Part shown: piece by piece, positions 1 to 3,971 of the stretch
Layout of the letters: each line of letters begins with the position of its first letter
Position numbering within the stretch: position 1 is the stretch's first letter
Source of the DNA: JBBTSB01 sp964355775
GTDB lineage: Bacteria; Patescibacteriota; Minisyncoccia; 2-02-FULL-40-12; IGHO2-01-FULL-4-A
NCBI GenBank assembly: GCA_964355775.1
Contig: CAYHEP010000042.1
Location: 1-6,255, forward strand
Length of the DNA stretch: 6,255 nucleotides
Reading direction: 5' to 3'
Notes under the pieces: generated by a model
Seen by the model: only the letters and a program-made list of their open reading frames with translations
What the model was told of the DNA's origin: nothing
The model's database searches: none
Program-made: the position numbers and the translations under genes

Positions 1-13
1 CTTTCTATCTACC

Positions 14-22
14 ATTTTAGCA
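14..22 (-). promoter_or_regulatory. possible minus-strand extended -10 promoter
   Basis: Read on the minus strand, positions 22 to 14 give TGCTAAAAT, an extended -10 element (TGC plus TAAAAT) like those before the plus-strand genes here. A convincing -35 is not visible. It would drive a gene lying beyond the left edge; no coding sequence is visible inside the window. A single short motif in AT-rich sequence is weak evidence. Confidence 0.3.
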
Positions 23-82
23 CTTTTGTGTGAAATACTAACAAACAGTTATGCACGTACGTATGAGAAGAAACATCATTTG

Positions 83-118
83 CTCGCCTTGCAACTCCAA
101 TCACTGTTGGCGGGGATT
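83..118 (+). terminator. imperfect hairpin followed by TTTT
   Basis: CTCGCC (83-88) pairs with GGCGGG (109-114, one T-G pair), and AAC (93-95) can stack on it with GTT (106-108) after a 4-nt bulge. ATTTTG follows. The loop holds CTCCAA, as do the two hairpins at 155-179 and 575-598. It could end a transcript coming from the left or be a decayed copy of the same terminator type. Nothing clearly coding lies in positions 1-202. Confidence 0.35.
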
Positions 119-154
119 TTGTTTGATGAAATAAACTAACTACTACTTGAAACT

Positions 155-184
155 AAAACCCCTCCAACAGAGGGGTTTTCTTAT
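155..184 (+). terminator. strong stem-loop terminator or attenuator upstream of csaA
   Basis: AAAACCCCTC (155-164) pairs perfectly with GAGGGGTTTT (170-179) around a 5-nt loop, CAACA. The A and T runs make it a possible bidirectional rho-independent terminator. It ends 23 nt before the csaA ATG, so a transcript entering csaA from further upstream must read through it; otherwise the csaA promoter lies in the short AT-rich gap 180-202. Confidence 0.75.
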
Positions 185-202
185 TATCGTAACAAATACA
201 CT

Positions 203-538
203 ATGGAACAAATTACTTGGAAAGATTTCGAGAAAGTGGAACTGCGAATAGGGACAATCATCACGGTTGAGGATTTTCCTGAGGCGAAAATCCCAGCGTA
301 CAAACTAACCATTGATTTTGGAGAGTTTGGTATCAAGAAATCAAGCGCTCGCATTACGGAATACTACAAAAAAGACGAGCTAGTGGGGAAGCAAATCATA
401 GGTGTTATCAATTTCCCGACAAAACAAATTGGACCGTTTGTATCAGAAGTTTTGACCACAGGGTTTTACGATGCAGAGAGCAAAGTGATCATCGCTCAGC
501 CGGAACGTAACGTGCCAAACGGATCAAAACTAGCATGA
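203..538 (+). CDS. csaA: CsaA-type tRNA-binding-domain chaperone
   Basis: The 111-aa protein matches the usual size of CsaA (about 110 aa), a dimeric cytosolic protein built from a single OB-fold tRNA-binding domain. In Bacillus it acts as a chaperone linked to protein export. Visible family features are FEKVELRIGTI near residues 9-19, FPEAKIPAYKLTIDFG (25-40) and the signature NFPTKQIGPFVSEVLTTGF (70-88), ending in VPNGSKLA (104-111). The sequence runs full length with no truncation. The ATG at 203 has no Shine-Dalgarno site and no extended -10 at the leaderless position; TATTAT at 182-187 is a possible -10 giving a leader of about 9 nt. It is bracketed by hairpins on both sides (155-179 and 575-598), suggesting a single-gene transcript. 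A stand-alone tRNA-binding domain shared with MetRS or PheT is the alternative, but the length and the C-terminal PNGSKL favour CsaA. Confidence 0.9.
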   Translation: MEQITWKDFEKVELRIGTIITVEDFPEAKIPAYKLTIDFGEFGIKKSSARITEYYKKDELVGKQIIGVINFPTKQIGPFVSEVLTTGFYDAESKVIIAQPERNVPNGSKLA

Positions 539-574
539 GAATCTTGATTAAAAAAATTTCCACCCTGCCGACCC

Positions 575-603
575 CGCCTACTCCAACAAACGTGGGCGAT
601 TTT
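575..603 (+). terminator. rho-independent terminator after csaA
   Basis: CGCCTAC (575-581) pairs with GTGGGCG (592-598), with one T-G pair, around a 10-nt loop TCCAACAAAC, followed by ATTTT. It lies 37 nt after the csaA stop, in the right place and orientation to end that transcript. Confidence 0.65.
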
Positions 604-660
604 CCTTTGGTCCGAAAAAGATCTTGATGCCACAACTCTTTCGTTCGAACTCTTGGCCAG

Positions 661-691
661 CCGCTCACACAATCCCGTGTGGGCGGTTTTT
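661..691 (+). terminator. terminator-like hairpin abutting the RBS of the 708-923 gene
   Basis: CCGCTCACAC (661-670) pairs with GTGTGGGCGG (677-686), ten pairs with one T-G, around a 6-nt loop AATCCC, and TTTTT follows at 687-691. This is a textbook intrinsic terminator, yet it ends only 3 nt before the AAAGGAG of the next gene, with little room for a promoter between. It may be an attenuator controlling that gene, or a second terminator for csaA read-through. Confidence 0.7.
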
Positions 692-693
692 GC

Positions 694-700
694 AAAGGAG
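694..700 (+). promoter_or_regulatory. strong Shine-Dalgarno site fixing the start at 708
   Basis: AAAGGAG at 694-700 lies 7 nt before ATG 708. It is the only near-perfect Shine-Dalgarno sequence before any start in this window. It decides the start at 708 over the in-frame upstream ATG at 624, whose reading frame would run through the terminator-like hairpin. Confidence 0.7.
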
Positions 701-707
701 AGCGAAG

Positions 708-923
708 ATGTTGAAGAGTTTGGAAGCAAGGATTCTGGAAGGTAGCTCCGCAATCATGGGGCACCACATGAGCCGGATCGCAAAGACCGGGTGGACGGCC
801 GAGCAACGCGCCGCGTACACCATCTTGCAGTACGGCTTCGCGGTCGTTTGGCCTGCCTTTCTCGGAGCCGTCGCGGACCGCGTGAAGACGCCGGAGCTCA
901 AGAAGGCGTTCAGCAGTTTTTGA
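708..923 (+). CDS. small unrecognised protein, 71 aa
   Basis: I do not recognise a family. The protein is MLKSLEARILEGSS..., with a basic N-terminal half (MSRIAKTGW near residues 21-29), a moderately hydrophobic stretch near 38-56 (YTILQYGFAVVWPAFLGAV) and a charged tail DRVKTPELKKAFSSF. One membrane helix or an amphipathic helix is possible. The start is set by AAAGGAG 7 nt upstream. The gene is visibly richer in G and C (many GCG, CGC, CCG codons) than csaA and the downstream genes, and it alone has a strong ribosome binding site, so acquisition by transfer is possible. A terminator-like hairpin ends just before the ribosome binding site. The next promoter (928-956) starts right after its stop, so it is probably monocistronic. 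Confidence 0.55.
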   Translation: MLKSLEARILEGSSAIMGHHMSRIAKTGWTAEQRAAYTILQYGFAVVWPAFLGAVADRVKTPELKKAFSSF

Positions 924-927
924 ATTC

Positions 928-956
928 TTGCAATTTTTTCGCCGTTATGCTACTAT
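928..956 (+). promoter_or_regulatory. sigma70-type promoter with extended -10
   Basis: TTGCAA (928-933), a 17-nt spacer ending in TGC, then TACTAT (951-956) make the best promoter in the window. The hexamer ends exactly 7 nt before ATG 963, so transcription should begin at or near that ATG. It probably once drove, and may still drive, rmuC, now separated from it by a repeat. Confidence 0.65.
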
Positions 957-1035
957 TCTCCCATGAGTCAATTTTTCCAACAAACCGCAAGCTATTACGC
1001 CTATTACCCAACCCTCCTTTTTTATTACCTACCCC

Positions 1036-1100
1036 AACCCCTTCCCAAGGAAGGGGCGGAATTCAGCACCCTCTCCTTGGGAGAGGGACAGGGAGAGGTT
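1036..1100 (+). repeat. REP-like double palindrome
   Basis: Two short perfect hairpins lie in tandem: CCCCTTCC/GGAAGGGG (1038-1045 with 1049-1056, loop CAA) and CCCTCTCC/GGAGAGGG (1069-1076 with 1080-1087, loop TTG). Imperfect outer arms AACCCCTTCCC (1036-1046) and GGGAGAGGTT (1091-1100) enclose both. This composition, translating as PLPKEG and LSLGEGQGEV, is the kind of dispersed extragenic palindrome found in many bacterial genomes and often misread as protein. It lies 8 nt before the rmuC -10-like element. The hairpins could also act on the mRNA coming from the 928-956 promoter. Confidence 0.65.
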
Positions 1101-1104
1101 TGTA

Positions 1105-1113
1105 TGTTAGGAT
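1105..1113 (+). promoter_or_regulatory. extended -10 element for leaderless rmuC
   Basis: TGTTAGGAT has the TGn plus TAGGAT layout, and its hexamer ends 7 nt before ATG 1120, as in the other four cases here. No -35 is evident. The embedded AGGA at 1109-1112 could instead serve as a weak Shine-Dalgarno site, spaced 7 nt from the ATG; the two readings cannot be separated from sequence alone. Confidence 0.45.
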
Positions 1114-1119
1114 TCACTC

Positions 1120-2127
1120 ATGAATCCGTTTTTATACGCGATTATCGGGCTCATTCTTGGCGGCATCGTCACCTTTCTGATTTTTCGCTCCCGCAGGCCG
1201 GAAGAAAAAAAGGACGATCAGTCAATGCTCATTCTCAATGCTCGTCTTGATGCGATGACAAAATTGATTGCGGATCAGCTCAAAGACAGTCGCGAATCAG
1301 TTGAGCGGTCATCGCAGACAGTTCATAAACAAGTGGAGGGGTTTACGACGGGACTCACGCAACTTACGGAAAACTTAAAACAGGTCCATGAGAGCGTAAA
1401 AGGCGTTTCGAGTTTTCAGGATATTTTTAAATCGCCGAAACTGCGCGGGATTTGGGGTGAGGCTTCCCTCGAATCTTCGCTTCAACAATTCTTTGGAAAA
1501 GAGAGCTATGCGATCCAACATTACTTCAAATCCGGCGAGGCGGTGGATGCGGTGTTGAAACTGCCCAACGATCTGATTTTGCCGATAGACTCAAAATTTA
1601 ATTGGGAGAATTTTGAAAAATCCATCAATGCGGAGACGGAAGCCAACCGCGCAATCTATCAGAAGCAATTTTTCTCTGACGTAAAGAAAAAAATCGACGA
1701 GATAGCGAGCAAGTACATTTTGCCTTCCGAAGGCACGACGGACCTTGCACTCATGTATGTGCCGGCCGAGACGGTGTACTACGAAATTATTAACAACATC
1801 AAAGACGTCGATATTCCCGCGTATGCGCGCAACAAAAAAGTCTGGCTCGTCTCGCCCAATACGTTTGGATTGTCTGTTTCCGCCATTCGCCACTGGGTGA
1901 AAGATATCCAGCTTAGCAAGCAGACCAAAGACATCATGAAACGCCTCGAGCGCATCGCGACCGATGGCAACAAGCTCGGCGATGATTTTCGCAAACTCGG
2001 CAACCATCTCTCAAACGCCCGCTCTTCGTACGAAGACACTGAAAAGCGCCTCACACTCATGGTGGACCGGGTTAAAAATGTGGTGGAGATTGAGGGTGGC
2101 GAAGAACCAAAAAAACTGCTAGAGTAG
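1120..2127 (+). CDS. rmuC: RmuC family DNA recombination-limiting protein
   Basis: The 335-aa protein has the RmuC layout: an N-terminal membrane anchor (about residues 4-22, LYAIIGLILGGIVTFLIF) followed by basic RSRR, a coiled-coil segment (about 35-95), then the RmuC domain (about 100-310). Recognisable blocks are LRGIWGE (108-114), VDAVLKLP (142-149), PIDSKFNWENF (155-165, the D-x-K of a PD-(D/E)XK-like nuclease fold), ALMYVPAE (210-217) and KVWLVSPNTF (240-249). Escherichia coli RmuC restrains inversions and recombination at short inverted repeats, which is suggestive beside palindromic repeats, though that link is inference. It is shorter than the E. coli protein (about 475 aa), mainly through a shorter coiled coil, as in many small genomes. 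The ATG at 1120 gives a complete anchor. Its last codons overlap the promoter of mntA. Confidence 0.9.
   Translation: MNPFLYAIIGLILGGIVTFLIFRSRRPEEKKDDQSMLILNARLDAMTKLIADQLKDSRESVERSSQTVHKQVEGFTTGLTQLTENLKQVHESVKGVSSFQDIFKSPKLRGIWGEASLESSLQQFFGKESYAIQHYFKSGEAVDAVLKLPNDLILPIDSKFNWENFEKSINAETEANRAIYQKQFFSDVKKKIDEIASKYILPSEGTTDLALMYVPAETVYYEIINNIKDVDIPAYARNKKVWLVSPNTFGLSVSAIRHWVKDIQLSKQTKDIMKRLERIATDGNKLGDDFRKLGNHLSNARSSYEDTEKRLTLMVDRVKNVVEIEGGEEPKKLLE
2117..2125 (+). promoter_or_regulatory. extended -10 element for leaderless mntA-hepT
   Basis: TGCTAGAGT (hexamer TAGAGT at 2120-2125) ends 7 nt before ATG 2132, placing transcription start on the ATG. It overlaps the last codons and stop of rmuC (CTA GAG TAG), so the toxin-antitoxin pair can have its own promoter although only 4 nt separate the genes. 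No clear -35. Confidence 0.5.
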
Positions 2128-2131
2128 AGCT

Positions 2132-2527
2132 ATGGATGCTCAAAAACTAGAGAAAGTAAAAGAAATTATACAATCCCATCCCGAGATCAAACTCGCCTAT
2201 TTTTTCGGTTCGCAGGCAACGGGCAACACCGGTCCCATGAGCGACTATGATTTCGCGGTATACATAGACGGGCTTGATGGCAGAGAGCGGTTTGATATTA
2301 AGATCAAGCTTATGACATCAATTTCCAGCGTATTGAAGACCGATGCCGTTGATGTTGTAATTCTCAATGACCTTGATATGCCGGAACTTGCGTATGACAT
2401 TGTTGCTGAAGGCATTGTTTTACATGAGGATGAACCCTATCGTCTTTTAGTGGAACCGCGGATTTTGGAGAGCTATTTTGATTTTCATACCATGTTAAAA
2501 AAGTATGGTCTTACCCGCGTACCATGA
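2132..2527 (+). CDS. mntA: MntA-type nucleotidyltransferase antitoxin
   Basis: This 131-aa protein is a minimal nucleotidyltransferase. It carries the exact GSX10DXD signature: G26-S27, then D38 and D40 (FFGSQATG ... SDYDFAV), with D74 in DAVDVVIL as the likely third metal-binding acidic residue. Family knowledge: MntA antitoxins of MntA-HepT (type VII) systems transfer AMP groups to a tyrosine in the RX4HXY motif of the HEPN toxin, silencing its RNase activity. All catalytic residues are present, so an active enzyme is expected. The gene overlaps hepT by 4 nt (ATGA at 2524-2527), which couples translation and places the antitoxin first. The start has no Shine-Dalgarno site but has the TGCTAGAGT motif at the leaderless distance. 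A related aminoglycoside-type nucleotidyltransferase is unlikely given the partner. Confidence 0.9.
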   Translation: MDAQKLEKVKEIIQSHPEIKLAYFFGSQATGNTGPMSDYDFAVYIDGLDGRERFDIKIKLMTSISSVLKTDAVDVVILNDLDMPELAYDIVAEGIVLHEDEPYRLLVEPRILESYFDFHTMLKKYGLTRVP

Positions 2528-2937
2528 CCAATCTTAATACGATCGATAATAAAATTTCTGCGGTTCGAATGTACCTCGGAGACGTAGAAGAATATAAAAA
2601 GTATTCGCAGGAAGAAATTGAGATAAATCCCGGAATCCGATTTGCTTTGGAACGTATTCTCTATCTCATCACGCAAGCCTCCATCGATCTCGGCGAAATA
2701 TTGATTGCATATAAAAAACTTCGAAAGCCAGGCAATCAAAGCGAGATTTTTCAAATTCTCAAAGAGAAGAATGTCATTACGCGCCACTTGGAAGAAAAAC
2801 TTATTGCTATGACCGGATTCAGAAATGTCATCGCTCATGACTATGCGAAAATAGACTATGCCAAAGTTTACAAAGTTCTCCACGAAGGCCTCAAGGATAT
2901 TGAAGAATTTATCAAATTGGCAGGAAAGATAACATAG
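2524..2937 (+). CDS. hepT: HepT-type HEPN (DUF86) ribonuclease toxin
   Basis: The 137-aa, mainly helical protein is a HEPN toxin of the HepT/DUF86 family. The catalytic motif RX4HXY is intact as R100-NVIA-H105-D-Y107 (GFRNVIAHDY), and Y107 is the residue that the partner MntA is expected to AMPylate. An earlier helical segment, RFALERILYLITQASIDLGEILIA (39-62), matches the conserved N-terminal part of the fold. It acts in the cytosol as a metal-independent RNase; tRNA or mRNA cleavage has been reported for relatives, and the target here is unknown. It starts inside the mntA stop (ATGA) without its own ribosome binding site. The stop is 32 nt before the next gene with no terminator hairpin visible, so read-through is possible. 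Confidence 0.9.
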   Translation: MTNLNTIDNKISAVRMYLGDVEEYKKYSQEEIEINPGIRFALERILYLITQASIDLGEILIAYKKLRKPGNQSEIFQILKEKNVITRHLEEKLIAMTGFRNVIAHDYAKIDYAKVYKVLHEGLKDIEEFIKLAGKIT

Positions 2938-2954
2938 CACCTCACTGAATAAGA

Positions 2955-2963
2955 TGCTAGAGT
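2955..2963 (+). promoter_or_regulatory. extended -10 element for the leaderless membrane-protein gene
   Basis: TGCTAGAGT is identical to the copies at 2117 and 3833, and its hexamer (2958-2963) ends 7 nt before ATG 2970. TAGCAC at 2935-2940 stands at -35 distance but is a poor match. The start has no Shine-Dalgarno site. Confidence 0.5.
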
Positions 2964-2969
2964 GATACT

Positions 2970-3815
2970 ATGGCTGGAACATTCGCACGGAGCTATCAGT
3001 TGGTCAAAGAAAGCTGGGCGATTCTCAAGCAAGACAAGGAGCTGGCGGTGATTCCGGTTGTTTCGGCGATCTGTTCTATGGTTGTGTTGGGAATATTTAC
3101 GGTGTTTGGCTATTATTTGGAAATCCGATTTGATCTCCGTACCATACCGACGGCATATTTCTATCTTTTTTCCTTCATCTATTATTTGATCACGTACTTT
3201 GTAGTTTCATTTTTCTCGGCAGTAATGGCAACGTGTGTTTCCATTCGCATGAAAGGCGACAACCCGACCTTAAACGATGGCATCAAAAATGCTTCCGCAC
3301 ACGTCGGTGCACTCTTTTTGTGGTCCATTTTGTCCGCTACCGTGGGGCTCGTGTTGAGGATTATCTTTGAACGATCGGCGCTCCTTGGAAAAATTGTCGT
3401 GTGGATCGTAGGTGCGCTGTGGAGCCTTGCTACGTTTTTTATCATTCCCGTGCTTGTCCTTGAAAATCTTAGTGTTGGAAAGGGCATCAAGCGATCCAAA
3501 GAAATCTTTTTGAAAACATGGGGCGAAAATTTCGTCGGCGGACTTGGCGTAGGTATATTCTTTGGCTTATTGTTTCTTGCCGGTTTGGCTGTGGGGTTTG
3601 CACTCATGTTTTTGGTTTCCTCGCTTGCACAACCGACGATCCCGATGATACTCATTGGTGCCGTTTGTCTTCTCTATTTTGTCATCCTTGGCGTCATCTC
3701 TTCCGCGCTTTCGGGCATTTTTGATATTACTCTCTATAATTACGCTTCCACCGGTAAGATTCCGGCCGGTATCAGCCCCGAATTGGTCCAAGCCGCTTTC
3801 AAGCCGAAAAGCTAG
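2970..3815 (+). CDS. DUF6159-type integral membrane protein
   Basis: A 281-aa inner-membrane protein with about six hydrophobic segments near residues 24-47, 61-90, 112-133, 141-165, 188-217 and 223-248. Features resembling the DUF6159 family as I know it are the N-terminal FARSYQLVKESWAILKQDKEL, a conserved-looking ALWSLATFFIIPVLVLE (149-165) and GIKRSKEIFLKTWGENFVGG (172-191) before the last helices. The biochemical function is not established for this family. The start lacks a ribosome binding site and has TGCTAGAGT at the leaderless spacing. The stop codon lies in a 16-bp palindrome (3806-3821). It is 32 nt downstream of hepT and upstream of the disrupted hppA start; no functional link to either neighbour is evident. 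Confidence 0.75.
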   Translation: MAGTFARSYQLVKESWAILKQDKELAVIPVVSAICSMVVLGIFTVFGYYLEIRFDLRTIPTAYFYLFSFIYYLITYFVVSFFSAVMATCVSIRMKGDNPTLNDGIKNASAHVGALFLWSILSATVGLVLRIIFERSALLGKIVVWIVGALWSLATFFIIPVLVLENLSVGKGIKRSKEIFLKTWGENFVGGLGVGIFFGLLFLAGLAVGFALMFLVSSLAQPTIPMILIGAVCLLYFVILGVISSALSGIFDITLYNYASTGKIPAGISPELVQAAFKPKS

Positions 3816-3821
3816 CTTTTC
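3806..3821 (+). repeat. 16-bp perfect palindrome at the stop codon of the membrane-protein gene
   Basis: GAAAAGCTAGCTTTTC is a perfect palindrome containing the TAG stop (3813-3815). As RNA it could form a 6-bp stem with a CTAG loop and a short U run; that is weak as a terminator because AAAG follows. It lies 12-27 nt upstream of the hppA -10 motif (3833-3841), so it could also be a protein binding site or chance. Confidence 0.3.
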
Positions 3822-3832
3822 AAAGAAATATT

Positions 3833-3841
3833 TGCTAGAGT
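3833..3841 (+). promoter_or_regulatory. extended -10 element, ancestral leaderless hppA promoter
   Basis: TGCTAGAGT (hexamer 3836-3841) ends 7 nt before ATG 3848. That ATG is now the left copy of the ATGAAT duplication flanking the inserted element. Before the insertion it would have been the hppA start itself. Transcription from here should yield a 118-nt leader ahead of the present hppA ATG. Confidence 0.55.
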
Positions 3842-3847
3842 ATCGGG

Positions 3848-3853
3848 ATGAAT
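3848..3853 (+). repeat. left target-site duplication, ATGAAT
   Basis: ATGAAT at 3848-3853 is repeated at 3966-3971, directly flanking the outer ends of the 15-bp inverted repeats. It carries the original start codon and second codon of hppA. The identity extends to CGGGATGAAT because the right terminal repeat happens to end in CGGG and the original sequence had CGGG before the ATG. Confidence 0.65.
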
Positions 3854-3913
3854 CCCGTTAGAAGTCGCCCTAACGGGTTTGTAATGATAAAGTGTCGCTA
3901 CTTCAGGATCTGA
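3848..3913 (+). CDS. possible 21-aa leader peptide created by the insertion
   Basis: From the old leaderless start the frame reads MNPVRSRPNGFVMIKCRYFRI and stops at TGA 3911-3913, 52 nt before the present hppA ATG. If the ancestral promoter is still used, ribosomes would begin here and travel through the left arm of the element. It has no family and is probably a by-product of the insertion rather than a selected gene, but it could affect which hairpin forms. Confidence 0.2.
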   Translation: MNPVRSRPNGFVMIKCRYFRI

Positions 3914-3965
3914 GTCGACTTCGCTACAGCGTGGATCACTCACATGAAATGCGACTTCTAACGGG
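3854..3965. mobile_element. 112-bp MITE-like element at the hppA start
   Basis: The element is bounded by perfect 15-bp terminal inverted repeats, CCCGTTAGAAGTCGC (3854-3868) and its complement (3951-3965), and flanked by a 6-bp direct repeat ATGAAT. It encodes no transposase. A partial third copy of the end, CCTAACGGG (3869-3877), lets the left end form its own hairpin (CCCGTTAG with CTAACGGG, 8 bp). The interior contains shuffled TIR-like pieces (GTCGCTACTTC near 3894-3904, GTCGACTTCGCTAC near 3914-3927) and the small hairpin CGCTACAGCG (3922-3931). Removing the element and one ATGAAT rebuilds a normal leaderless promoter-start unit. I do not know the family; the mobilising transposase would have to be elsewhere in the genome. 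Confidence 0.65.
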
Positions 3966-3971
3966 ATGAAT
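3966..3971 (+). repeat. right target-site duplication, ATGAAT, containing the hppA start
   Basis: Right copy of the duplication at 3848-3853. The insertion regenerated the first two codons (Met-Asn), so the protein sequence of hppA is unchanged while everything upstream of the ATG was replaced. Confidence 0.65.

Larger units (their letters stand above)
963..1250 (+). pseudogene. short ORF at a leaderless start, invaded by a repeat; probably not functional
   Basis: An ATG sits at the predicted transcription start of the 928-956 promoter and opens MSQFFQQTASYYAYYPTLLFYYLP, which is rich in Tyr and Phe. From about residue 24 the frame is simply translation of the palindromic repeat (PLPKEG ... 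LSLGEGQGEV), and its last 130 nt overlap rmuC out of frame. The first 20-odd codons may be the remnant of a small gene or a leader peptide; the remainder has no sign of being coding. No family is recognised. Confidence 0.25.

Noticed and set aside
17..43. TTAGCACTT followed by ATACTAA, resembling a CIRCE heat-shock operator
   Set aside because: The right half does not match GAGTGCTAA and the inverted symmetry fails beyond CTAA; no heat-shock gene is visible.
51..134. 27-codon ORF with four Cys and a His (CSPCNSNHCWRGFC), resembling a small zinc-binding peptide
   Set aside because: The Cys codons fall in the arms and loop of the 83-114 hairpin, there is no ribosome binding site or well-placed -10, and the spacing matches no known zinc motif; probably chance.
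636..663. GTTCGAAC then TTGGCCA, resembling a tRNA T-arm and 3' end
   Set aside because: No T-stem pairing around the loop, no acceptor partner and no anticodon arm upstream.
624..707. Upstream in-frame ATG for the 71-aa protein, giving 99 aa
   Set aside because: The extra 28 codons would be translated from the terminator-like hairpin, there is no ribosome binding site at 624, and AAAGGAG marks 708.
489..901. Minus-strand ORFs across the csaA to 71-aa gene region
   Set aside because: They run antisense through terminator hairpins, lack starts with ribosome binding sites or promoters, and read as shadow frames.
1591..2007. 138-aa minus-strand ORF inside rmuC
   Set aside because: It is fully antisense to conserved RmuC domain codons and has no recognisable domain of its own.
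2485..2940. 151-aa minus-strand ORF covering hepT
   Set aside because: It is antisense to a gene with an intact catalytic motif; its Phe- and Ile-rich composition is the complement of an AT-rich coding strand.
3854..3965. Inverted GTTAG/CTAAC ends suggested an integron attC site
   Set aside because: attC sites begin with RYYYAAC and end with GTTRRRY; here the order is reversed, there is no cassette gene or integrase, and a 6-bp target duplication fits transposition better.
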